Positions 24,644 to 31,750 of a DNA stretch of 45,464 nucleotides are shown piece by piece. Under the pieces are notes generated by a model. It was not told the DNA's origin, ran no database searches, and saw only the letters and a program-made list of their open reading frames with translations. Numbering within the stretch: position 1 is the first letter of the stretch; each line of letters starts with the position of its first letter. Position numbers and translations under genes: made by a program. Source of the stretch: SLRI01 sp964576715 (GTDB lineage Bacteria > Pseudomonadota > Alphaproteobacteria > Geminicoccales > Geminicoccaceae); NCBI GenBank assembly GCA_964576715.1, contig CAZNWE010000030.1:1-45464 (forward strand), given 5' to 3'.

Positions 24644-25443
24644 GCGACCTCGTTCTCGACCAGCCGCTCCGGCCGTTTCTGGAGCTCATCGAGGTGCGGC
24701 TCGAGATTGGGCCGCACGGCCTTGCCGACCACCAGCGCGGCCGGCCGCTCGGCCCGCTGACCTGCGGCTTCGACGAGGCCTCGATCACTGGCCTCATCGG
24801 CATTGCCGGGGCCGGGCGGGCGGCGCTCGCCGAACTCATCGCCGGCGGCGTCCTGCCGACCGGCGGGGTCTTGCGGATGGGCGGGTTGCGTATCGATCGC
24901 CTGGGACGGGCCGCCAGGGTCCGGCTCGGCATTGTCGCCCTGCACCGGCAGCGTCTGGTGCCGCAGGATACGCTCACCGGGATGCTGGCGACGGCCAGGG
25001 TCATGGTCACCCGGCCCTGGTGGCGGCTCGCCCTCGGCATCGGTGCGCAGCCGAATGCCACCGACCTCGAGGATATCGCGGCCATTCTCGATTTTCTCGG
25101 CCTCGCCGATGTGGCCGATCGGCCGGTCGGCGGCCTCACCGGCTTTCAGGCACGGCTTGGCGATCTGGCGCGTTGCCTGGCGATGCGGCCGCGGTTCCTG
25201 GTGCTCGACCAGCCGCTCGCCGGCCTCACGCCCGAGGAGCGGACGCAGTTCGCCCGCCTGCTCGCACGATTGCGCCGGGCCAAGCTGACGCTGATGATCA
25301 TCGACGACGATCTGGCGACCCTCGGGCGGCTCGCCGATCGCTGTCTCGTGCTGCATCAGGGTCGACTGATCGCCGATGCGACGCCCGCTGCGATCGGTGC
25401 CGCACCGCACGTCTTTCGCGCGCTTACCGGCTCGGCACTCTAG
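24640..25443 (+). CDS. LivG-like ABC ATPase relative without catalytic residues
   Basis: This 267-residue protein keeps the shape of a LivG-type nucleotide-binding domain but not its chemistry. Walker A reads GIAGAGRAAL (54-63), with the catalytic lysine changed to R60 and the serine/threonine to A61. The signature reads LTGFQAR (166-172) instead of LSxGQxR. Walker B is LVLDQP (187-192), with glutamate changed to Q191. The H-loop reads IIDDDL (220-225), with aspartate D223 where histidine is expected. The Q-loop position appears to be histidine (ALHRQRLVPQDTLTGML). The segment LADRCLVLHQGRLIADATPAAI still matches LivG well. ATP hydrolysis is very unlikely; ATP binding is doubtful. It overlaps the LivM-like gene and is convergent with the OmpA-like gene. 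Confidence 0.8.
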   Translation: MSDLVLDQPLRPFLELIEVRLEIGPHGLADHQRGRPLGPLTCGFDEASITGLIGIAGAGRAALAELIAGGVLPTGGVLRMGGLRIDRLGRAARVRLGIVALHRQRLVPQDTLTGMLATARVMVTRPWWRLALGIGAQPNATDLEDIAAILDFLGLADVADRPVGGLTGFQARLGDLARCLAMRPRFLVLDQPLAGLTPEERTQFARLLARLRRAKLTLMIIDDDLATLGRLADRCLVLHQGRLIADATPAAIGAAPHVFRALTGSAL

Positions 25444-25466
25444 CCCGCCCGCCCCGGCGACGCGGC

Positions 25467-26879
25467 TCAGCGTTCGATCGAGGCGGCGAGGCGCACTTGG
25501 CGGGACGGATCGTTCTCGATCAGCCGCTCGGTAATCGTGATCGACCGGTCGCCGGCATTCGCCGCCAGCCACTCGGTCACGCGCTGCATCCGCCGCTCGG
25601 CCATCCAGGCGTTGTAGCGCTTTGCCTCCTCGGCATCGGCGCCGCGGACTTCCCCTGTGCCGACGGCGCCGGCGACCTCCAACCTCACCGGCGCCGCTGC
25701 GGGCAGGCTCTCCAGGAAGGTGCGCAGCTGCCGCCCCACACCGGCCGGAAAGAAGCTGCTGTTGACGTCGAAGGTGATCACCAGTGCTGCTGCGCCGGCG
25801 TCGCCGCCGGGCGGGGTGGATGTCGCATCGATCGCGGCGACGACCGCCTCTGTCGGTTCGCTGGCGGCGGCCTCGGCTGAAGCGGCGGGTGGTGCGGGGA
25901 CGGGCCGGCGGGTCTCGGCAGGCGCGACCGCGGCCGTGGCCAGCGGATCACCGGCCGCTGCGCGGGTCGGCTCGGCCGCGTCGCCGGGCCCTGGTTCCGG
26001 ACGCCCATCGCGCCGCGTGGTCGCGTCGGCTGCAACACCGTCCGCCGCTGCCGCCTGATCGGTGGCCGCGACGGGTGCCGCCAGCGTCCCTGCCGCCGCG
26101 TGGTCGGCTGCCTCGGGTTCGCTGCCCGAATTTGCGGTGGCCGGGGCTGGGATGGCGGGCGCTGGGATGGCAAGGTCACGCGGCTCGGCAGCGGCCGGCG
26201 ATTCGACCTCGGTGTCGGCAACGGCAGTCGCCGGCGGAACCGTCGCCGCCGCTGGTGCCTGCGCCTCATCTGCCGCGACCGGTGAGGCCGGCGCTGCAGC
26301 TTCGCTGGCGCCGGCAGCGGCGAGGGCCGGCGCCTCGAGCGGCAACGGTGTTCCTTCGCAATCGTCGCCGGCGGTGAGGCTGAAGACCCAAAGCGTCACT
26401 TGCGATTCCTGCACGAGGAACTGCCAGTCCCAGACACTGGCAACTGCCGGTTGCGGCATACCGAGTGCGGCGAGCTTGGCCTGGATCGCATCGGCGCGCG
26501 CCCGGGCGAGGCGATGGGCCGCGAGCGTATCACCATCGCGCGTGACGCCGGGGGCGACATGGCCAATCGCTTGCGCGGTCAGGAAACAGTCGGTCGCGAG
26601 CGGTCTCAGCGTCGTTTCCAGTTGCGCAGCGGTCGCCGGGTCGAGCGCCTCGGCACCGGTGGCGAACGGGATCGCGTGAACGCTGACACTGGCGATCCGC
26701 CCGTCCTTGAGGACCAGGGGCACGCCATCGCCGAGTGGCTCCTCGATCGCAGCGAGGGTCGCGGTCGGCAGCATCGACAGCAGTCCAGCGAGCACCACAG
26801 CGCCGGGCGCCGAGCCGACGGGCGCGGTCCGCTTGGCGTTGCGATCACGGCGTTCCGAGGATGAGCGGCTCCAGCGCAA
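25467..26879 (-). CDS. OmpA-like C-terminal domain protein with long Ala/Pro-rich linker
   Basis: This is a roughly 470-residue envelope protein. An Arg-rich N terminus and hydrophobic segment (VVLAGLLSMLPTATLAA) form a signal sequence. A first folded part (about 40-165) contains VHAIPFATGAEALDPATAAQLE and RLARARADAIQAKLAALG, itself OmpA-like. About 190 residues of Ala/Pro/Thr linker follow. The last part (about 345-470) has TFDVNSSFFPAGVGRQLRTFLESLP and RYNAWMAERRMQRVTEWLAANA, a second OmpA-like fold. Such domains bind peptidoglycan. The start is taken as TTG 26879, which has GGAGGG at seven bases; GTG 26927 is the alternative. It is convergent with the degenerate ABC genes. Confidence 0.7.
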   Translation of the reverse strand: MRWSRSSSERRDRNAKRTAPVGSAPGAVVLAGLLSMLPTATLAAIEEPLGDGVPLVLKDGRIASVSVHAIPFATGAEALDPATAAQLETTLRPLATDCFLTAQAIGHVAPGVTRDGDTLAAHRLARARADAIQAKLAALGMPQPAVASVWDWQFLVQESQVTLWVFSLTAGDDCEGTPLPLEAPALAAAGASEAAAPASPVAADEAQAPAAATVPPATAVADTEVESPAAAEPRDLAIPAPAIPAPATANSGSEPEAADHAAAGTLAAPVAATDQAAAADGVAADATTRRDGRPEPGPGDAAEPTRAAAGDPLATAAVAPAETRRPVPAPPAASAEAAASEPTEAVVAAIDATSTPPGGDAGAAALVITFDVNSSFFPAGVGRQLRTFLESLPAAAPVRLEVAGAVGTGEVRGADAEEAKRYNAWMAERRMQRVTEWLAANAGDRSITITERLIENDPSRQVRLAASIER

Positions 26880-27023
26880 CGATGAACCCTCCAGGCATCG
26901 GCCAGGACCAGCCGGTCCGGGCCACACGATTCGGCCCAGCCACCTTCCAAGAGGTGACCATGAGCGCTCCGTGTTCTACCTGAGGTCGAGGAACTTGCCC
27001 AGCCTTGAAATCGCCTTCAGATT

Positions 27024-27059
27024 GAAAATTGGCGCATGCGATCGCGCGCCGATTGCGCC
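27024..27059 (-). terminator. Intrinsic terminator of rpmG
   Basis: Read on the minus strand, GGCGCA and TGCGCC form the base of a hairpin with an inner ATCG/CGAT pair, followed by AATTTTC. It begins about 19 bases after the rpmG stop codon. Confidence 0.65.
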
Positions 27060-27077
27060 TGTTGCATGCCGGTCGCG

Positions 27078-27245
27078 CTATTTGATCTTGGCCTCGCGGA
27101 ACTCGACGTGCTTTCTGGCCTTCGGGTCGTACTTCTTCAGCACGAGCTTGTCGGTGGTGGTCCGGGTGTTCTTCTTGGTGGTGTAGAAATACCCGGTGCC
27201 TTCCGAGCTCACGAGCTTGATCAGCACGGTAGACGGCTTCGCCAT
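27078..27245 (-). CDS. rpmG: 50S ribosomal protein L33
   Basis: This 55-residue large-subunit protein begins MAKPSTVLIKLVSSEGTGYF and contains YTTKKNTRTTTDKLVLKKYDPKARKH, the L33 signature. It lacks the CxxC pairs of zinc-ribbon L33, so it is the zinc-independent form. AAGGA precedes the ATG. A strong promoter at 27281-27308 and a terminator at 27024-27059 make it a monocistronic gene. Confidence 0.97.
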   Translation of the reverse strand: MAKPSTVLIKLVSSEGTGYFYTTKKNTRTTTDKLVLKKYDPKARKHVEFREAKIK

Positions 27246-27280
27246 CGCTCAATCCTTGTCTGGGAATTCGGCAGACCGCG

Positions 27281-27308
27281 AAGATATGGATTGCCCGTCG
27301 CGTGTCAA
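27281..27308 (-). promoter_or_regulatory. Strong rpmG promoter
   Basis: On the minus strand a perfect TTGACA (27303-27308) and TATCTT (27281-27286) are separated by 16 bases. This is the best consensus promoter in the window, 35 bases before the rpmG start codon. Confidence 0.75.
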
Positions 27309-27343
27309 GCGTGACCGGCTCGCGGCAGTCGCGCGCCCGATCA

Positions 27344-28354
27344 TCACCGGCGGTCCTGGCCCACGCCCTGGTTGACGAATTCGAGCGTGAAACCGTCGCG
27401 CCACGGGAGATCCGGATCGACGGCACCCCAGCCGACCGCAGCCTCGAAGAAACGCTGCCAGCGCGCCTCGGTCATCGCCCCGACACCGAGTTCGCGCGCA
27501 TCACCGGACTCGACGATGTCATAGCGCTTCATGGCCTCGATCGAGTAGGCGATCTGCTCTGCCGTCATGTCCGGGTTATGCTCCAAGATCAACGCGTTAC
27601 CGGGCGAGGGGTCGCCGTTGAGGTAGTCCACCCAGCCCTCGATCGAGGCGTCGACGAAGGCTTGGACCAGCTCTGGACGCTCGTCGACGAACTCGGCCCG
27701 CGTCTGGATCAGGGTCGAGTAGCTGTCGTAGCCGGCATCGGCCATCAACAGCACGACCGGCGCGAAGCCGCCCGCGCGTTCGATCGCGAAGGGCTCGGCG
27801 GTGACATAGCCCTGTTGCGCCGATTCGGGGTCGGCGAGGAAGGGGGCCGGATTGAAGGTGTAGGGCTTGATCTGGCTCTCGTTGAGATCGAACGACGCCG
27901 CCATCCAGGGCCAGAAGGTGAGCTGCCCGAAGGGTGCGATGAACAGTGTGCGGTTCTTGAGGTCGGCGAACTCCTCCACACCGCTGTCCGGGTGGGCGAG
28001 CATCGCCTGCGGATCCTTCTGGAACATCGCGGCGACCGAGACGACCGGGATGCCTTCCGCGAGGAAGTCGAACTGGCCGAACATGTTGCCACCCATGTAG
28101 AAATCGAGCCGTCCGGCGGCGATCAGCTGGCGCTGGTTGACCTGCGGACCGCCTTGCCGGATCTCCACATCGAGTCCGCGTTCGGCATAGAGTCCGGTGG
28201 CAAGGGCCTGGTAGAAGCCGCCATGCTCGGCCTGGGCTTGCCAATTGGTGCCGAAGGTCACCCGCTCGTTCGCCCGGGCGCCCGGCCAATCGCTGCCGAG
28301 CGCCAGGCAGGCGGCGACGAACATCGCAGGGACGCGGTGGTCCTTGAGCAGCAT
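27344..28354 (-). CDS. NMT1/THI5-like ABC substrate-binding protein
   Basis: This 336-residue exported binding protein is of the family that captures thiamine pyrimidines, riboflavin, nitrate or sulfonates. A signal peptide covers about residues 1-28. The diagnostic EHGGFYQALATGLYAERGLDVEI (about 44-66) and QVNQRQLIAAGRLDFYMGG follow. The C-terminal half carries AFVDASIEGWVDYLNGDP and the LGVGAMTEARW block. GGAGGAG lies eight bases before ATG 28354, which settles the start. No permease, ATPase or thiamine gene adjoins it, and no TPP riboswitch is evident. The ligand is unknown. GNAT and TPR-SPOR genes lie upstream on the same strand. Confidence 0.85.
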   Translation of the reverse strand: MLLKDHRVPAMFVAACLALGSDWPGARANERVTFGTNWQAQAEHGGFYQALATGLYAERGLDVEIRQGGPQVNQRQLIAAGRLDFYMGGNMFGQFDFLAEGIPVVSVAAMFQKDPQAMLAHPDSGVEEFADLKNRTLFIAPFGQLTFWPWMAASFDLNESQIKPYTFNPAPFLADPESAQQGYVTAEPFAIERAGGFAPVVLLMADAGYDSYSTLIQTRAEFVDERPELVQAFVDASIEGWVDYLNGDPSPGNALILEHNPDMTAEQIAYSIEAMKRYDIVESGDARELGVGAMTEARWQRFFEAAVGWGAVDPDLPWRDGFTLEFVNQGVGQDRR

Positions 28355-28417
28355 GGTGGTCTCCTCCGACGGCACAATGGCTAGCCGCTGCAACGATGTT
28401 GCACCGCACCACCCGCT

Positions 28418-29218
28418 TCAAGCAAGGCTTGCCGAATAATTTCGCTGCCGGCCGATACGGCGAAAGCCGAGCTTCGCGTAAAATGCCGCGCTGCGTACGG
28501 CTTCGGCGGCCAGCCAGACCCAGCCGCCACCTTCGGCCAGAAAGCTGTCGACGAGCGTGGTCGAAAGGCGTGACGCGAGCCCCTGGCCACGGTGCGCCGG
28601 TGCTGTCCAGACCCCGGCAAGCTCGGCCGCCGGCACGGCACCGCTGCCCGGCGGCTCGATGCCGATCAGGCTCGCCCCGGCGACGAATCCGCCGGCCGGG
28701 TCGGTGACCGCGGCCACGCGGCAGCGGCCTTCGGCGATGGCGGCAGCGAGCCGCGCCACCTCGCCCGGGCGGACGCGGGCGTTCGCTGCCGGATCGAACG
28801 CCCGTTGCACGGCGGCGAGATAGGCCTCGAGCCGGGCCGCGGGCGCCGCGTCCAAGAGCCCGGACGGTGCCTCAGCCGGCGTTGCCGGCCTCGCCGCGAC
28901 GACCATCACGGCACAGCTTGCCGCCTCGACCAGGCCGGCCGCATCCAGTGCCGCCGCCAGATCCGGCCACCGCTCGTCCAGGAATTCGAGCCGCGGCGAC
29001 CGCCCGCCAGCCTCGAAGACGGCACGCATGGCGGCGATCGCCGGGCGCCAATCGCGCGGCCGGCGGGTGGGCACGGCGACGTTGCGGTAGAACGGGTCGG
29101 GGCTCGGCCGGAGATGCACGCGAAAAGCCGGCGTCTCGACGATCTCCGCACCATTTGCAACGGCGCCGATGAACTGCGCTTCGATCGCGCCGAGCCAGCG
29201 CCGACGGTCAGTCGCCAT
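28418..29218 (-). CDS. GNAT-family N-acetyltransferase
   Basis: This 266-residue protein has the acetyl-CoA binding signature GVWTAPAHRGQGLASRLSTTLVD (about 202-224), followed by the terminal helix and AEAVRSAAFYAKLGFRRIG typical of GNAT enzymes. The N-terminal 120 residues form a second, degenerate acetyltransferase-like half. The acceptor is unknown. ATG 29218 overlaps the end of the TPR-SPOR gene by 11 bases, so translation is probably coupled. It may modify a cell-envelope component, but that is only suggested by its neighbour. Confidence 0.83.
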   Translation of the reverse strand: MATDRRRWLGAIEAQFIGAVANGAEIVETPAFRVHLRPSPDPFYRNVAVPTRRPRDWRPAIAAMRAVFEAGGRSPRLEFLDERWPDLAAALDAAGLVEAASCAVMVVAARPATPAEAPSGLLDAAPAARLEAYLAAVQRAFDPAANARVRPGEVARLAAAIAEGRCRVAAVTDPAGGFVAGASLIGIEPPGSGAVPAAELAGVWTAPAHRGQGLASRLSTTLVDSFLAEGGGWVWLAAEAVRSAAFYAKLGFRRIGRQRNYSASLA

Positions 29219-30488
29219 CGGCGAGAACGCCGCAATAGGCGCCCTTCGCCCGCACCGCGCCGCAGGCCGCGGCGGCGGCCTCGCTGGTGCGGAACGGGCC
29301 GCCCAGCACCCGGTAGAACACCCCCTGTTCGGCCGTCTCGATCCGTTGCGGCTCGAGCTGGTGGATCGCCGCCGGCAGCTCCAGGAGGCTCGCCAGGCGC
29401 TGCCATTCCGCGGTGGCGCTCACCGGGCTGCGCACCGAGGCGAGATGCATCGCGAAGGCGCCGTCCGGCAGCCGCTGCCAGCCTAGCCCGGCCGGCCGCA
29501 TCGCCGGTGGCAGCTCTCGAGCCGGCGGCAGCGCCGGTTCGGCGTCGATCATCGCGGTGCGTTGCGGCCGCGCCGCCGGGACGGGAGGGATCGCCGGGCG
29601 GGGCGCGCTCGCTGCCGCAACAGGCAGCAGGTCGAGCGGCGGCGCCGTCGATGCCGGCTGAGGTGGCGATCGACGGTCCGGCGGTAGCACCAGCGAGGCG
29701 CGCGGAGCAGGCGTCTCGGCGCTGCCGTCAGCTGCCGCCGCCAGATCGACCGGTGTGGCGTCCGCGGCGCTTTCTCGTCCGGCATCCGGCATCGGGTCGC
29801 GAGCGGGTGCGCCGCCGGCCAGGGTCGCGGTGACGCGCCGCAAGTTCTCGGCGATGCGCCGGGTCGTCGGGTGAACCGGACCGAGCGTGTCCGTGGCGAT
29901 CGGCAGGGCGCGTTCGAGCAGCGGCTGTGCACGCTCGGCATGGCCGGTGGTCTCGTACAGCCGGGCAAGGTTGTTCAGGCTGCCGGCGACGTCGGGATGA
30001 AAACGGCCGAAGGTCTCCTCGAGAATCTGCAGCGACCTTTTGTGATTGCGCTCCGCCGCCTCGCTTTGGCCCCGGGCCCGCTGCACCAGCGCCAGATTGT
30101 TCAAGGGCCTGGCGAGGCCCTGATGGTCGGGGCCGAGGCGTCTCTCGTCGATCGCCAGGGCCTCGACAAAGAGTGGTTCCGCCTCCTCGTAGCGTTTCAT
30201 CCGGCGGTAGACCTCGCCCAGATTGTTCAGCGCCGTCGCGTGCTCGCTGGATTGTTCGCCGAAGCGCGACCGCGCCTCGCCGACGGCGCTGACGAAGTAG
30301 GGCAGCGCCAGGTCGTATTGCTCGGCGTGGAACAGTTGCATGCCGCGATCATAGTCCGCAGCCTCGGTCGACATGACCGCCTCGGTGGCCGACCCGCTCG
30401 TATCGAGCGTTGTGGCCGAGCCAGGGCCGGCCATCAGCAACAGGCTGGCCGCCAGTGTCGAGATACGCCTCTTGACCCTTGCGCGCAT
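29208..30488 (-). CDS. TPR protein with C-terminal SPOR-like domain
   Basis: This 426-residue envelope protein has a signal peptide (about 1-25: MRARVKRRISTLAASLLLMAG). TPR repeats of the kinesin-light-chain type follow (about 70-190), such as HATALNNLGEVYRRMKRYEEAEPLFVEALAI and its successors. A long Pro/Ala-rich linker (about 205-325) leads to a SPOR-like domain (about 345-426) with MHLASVRSPVSATAEW and VFYRVLGGPFRTSEAAAAAC. SPOR domains bind denuded peptidoglycan at the septum; TPRs bind partner proteins. ATG 30488 is chosen because it places the signal peptide first. It is divergent from the carbamoylase and overlaps the GNAT gene. Confidence 0.82.
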   Translation of the reverse strand: MRARVKRRISTLAASLLLMAGPGSATTLDTSGSATEAVMSTEAADYDRGMQLFHAEQYDLALPYFVSAVGEARSRFGEQSSEHATALNNLGEVYRRMKRYEEAEPLFVEALAIDERRLGPDHQGLARPLNNLALVQRARGQSEAAERNHKRSLQILEETFGRFHPDVAGSLNNLARLYETTGHAERAQPLLERALPIATDTLGPVHPTTRRIAENLRRVTATLAGGAPARDPMPDAGRESAADATPVDLAAAADGSAETPAPRASLVLPPDRRSPPQPASTAPPLDLLPVAAASAPRPAIPPVPAARPQRTAMIDAEPALPPARELPPAMRPAGLGWQRLPDGAFAMHLASVRSPVSATAEWQRLASLLELPAAIHQLEPQRIETAEQGVFYRVLGGPFRTSEAAAAACGAVRAKGAYCGVLADGD

Positions 30489-30616
30489 GTCGATCAACCC
30501 AGTTGCAGTCGCCCTGGCGCCGACATAAGGCCTGCCGGCAGGCTCGTCCATGCCGGCATCGCCAGGCACCGGGCGATCGACCGTCGTTCCCGGCTGCCGC
30601 AAGCAAGTGCTCGTCG

Positions 30617-31558
30617 ATGTCTCGCATGATCCGTCTCGCCGCCGCCCAACTCGGCCCCATCCAGCGCGCCGAGCGCCGGCCCGAGGTCGTGGCCCGGCTG
30701 CTGGCCCTGATGGCCACGGCCGCCGACGCAGGTGCCGAACTCGTCGTCTATCCGGAGCTCGCCCTGACCACCTTCTTTCCGCGCTGGTCCTGCACCGACG
30801 AGGCGGAGATCGCTGCCTGGTTCGAGCCGGCGATGCCCAGCCCGGAGACGCAGCCGCTGTTCGACCTCGCGGCCGAGCGGGGGATCGGCTTTTGCCTCGG
30901 CTATGCCGAGCGAACACCCGAGGGCCACCGTTTCAACACGCAGATCCTGGTCGACCGGACGGCGCGGATCGTCGGCAAGTATCGCAAGGTGCATCTCCCA
31001 GGGCATGCCGACTTCGACCCGAAACGCGCCTTTCAGCATCTCGAGAAGCGCTATTTCGCGCCGGGCGACCTCGGCTTTCCGGTCTGGCGAATGGCCGGTG
31101 GGGTGATGGGCATGCTGGTCTGCAACGACCGGCGCTGGCCCGAGGCGTGGCGCATGCTCGGCCTGCAGGGGGTCGAACTCGTGATGCTCGGCTACAACAC
31201 GCCGGCGGTGAATTCGCAGAAGGCCGCCGAGGGCCCTGCGAACCGGCTGTTCCACCACAAGCTGGTCATGCAAGCCGGGGCCTATCAAAACAGCTGCTGG
31301 GCCGTGGCCGTCGCCAAGGCCGGGGTCGAGGATGGCCATCCGCTGATCGGCGGTTCGATCATCGTCGACCCGGACGGCAGGATCGTGGCAGAGGCGACCA
31401 GCGAGACCGACGAACTGCTGGTCCACGACATCGACCTCGAGGCCACGCGCTTCGGCAAGGCGACGATTTTCGACTTCGCCCGGCACCGGCGGATCGAGCA
31501 CTATGGGCTGATCACCAGCCAGGTGGGGGCAGTGCCGCCGCCCGAGCGCGAGACCTGA
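30617..31558 (+). CDS. N-carbamoyl-D-amino acid hydrolase (D-carbamoylase)
   Basis: This 313-residue nitrilase-superfamily enzyme cleaves N-carbamoyl-D-amino acids to D-amino acid, ammonia and CO2. The Glu-Lys-Cys triad is visible as E47 (VVYPELALTTFFPRW), K124 (KYRKVHLPGH) and C169 (MLVCNDRRWPE). The first and last blocks are close to known D-carbamoylases, as is the family length of about 304. No clear Shine-Dalgarno decides between ATG 30617 and ATG 30626; both give a good N terminus. A D-hydantoinase gene follows, supporting the substrate. A perfect 15-bp hairpin lies between them. It is divergent from the TPR-SPOR gene. Confidence 0.9.
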   Translation: MSRMIRLAAAQLGPIQRAERRPEVVARLLALMATAADAGAELVVYPELALTTFFPRWSCTDEAEIAAWFEPAMPSPETQPLFDLAAERGIGFCLGYAERTPEGHRFNTQILVDRTARIVGKYRKVHLPGHADFDPKRAFQHLEKRYFAPGDLGFPVWRMAGGVMGMLVCNDRRWPEAWRMLGLQGVELVMLGYNTPAVNSQKAAEGPANRLFHHKLVMQAGAYQNSCWAVAVAKAGVEDGHPLIGGSIIVDPDGRIVAEATSETDELLVHDIDLEATRFGKATIFDFARHRRIEHYGLITSQVGAVPPPERET

Positions 31559-31577
31559 CCCGGCCGTCGCGGACCGT

Positions 31578-31615
31578 CGGCAGAGCGCCGTCGGGTGCCG
31601 GACGGCGCTCTGCCG
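31578..31615 (+). terminator. Perfect 15-bp hairpin between carbamoylase and hydantoinase
   Basis: CGGCAGAGCGCCGTC (31578-31592) pairs perfectly with GACGGCGCTCTGCCG (31601-31615) around an 8-base loop. It starts 20 bases after the carbamoylase stop. There is no T-run. It could be a U-less terminator, a 3' stabiliser that favours the carbamoylase message, or a protein site. Confidence 0.5.
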
Positions 31616-31750
31616 CAGCAAGCCACCGGCCGGGTCCACCAAGCGTGGCGGGCGCCGGTCAAGCCGGCACAGCGACGTCGTGCCGCTCGGCATGGCCCTT
31701 GCCGACTCCCGCTGCTAAGCAGACCGAGCGACGACGAGGGGAGAACCGGC

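Noticed and set aside
24640..25443. ATPase-like gene as a pseudogene
   Set aside because: There is no frameshift or internal stop, the start overlaps the upstream stop, and non-catalytic family positions are still conserved.
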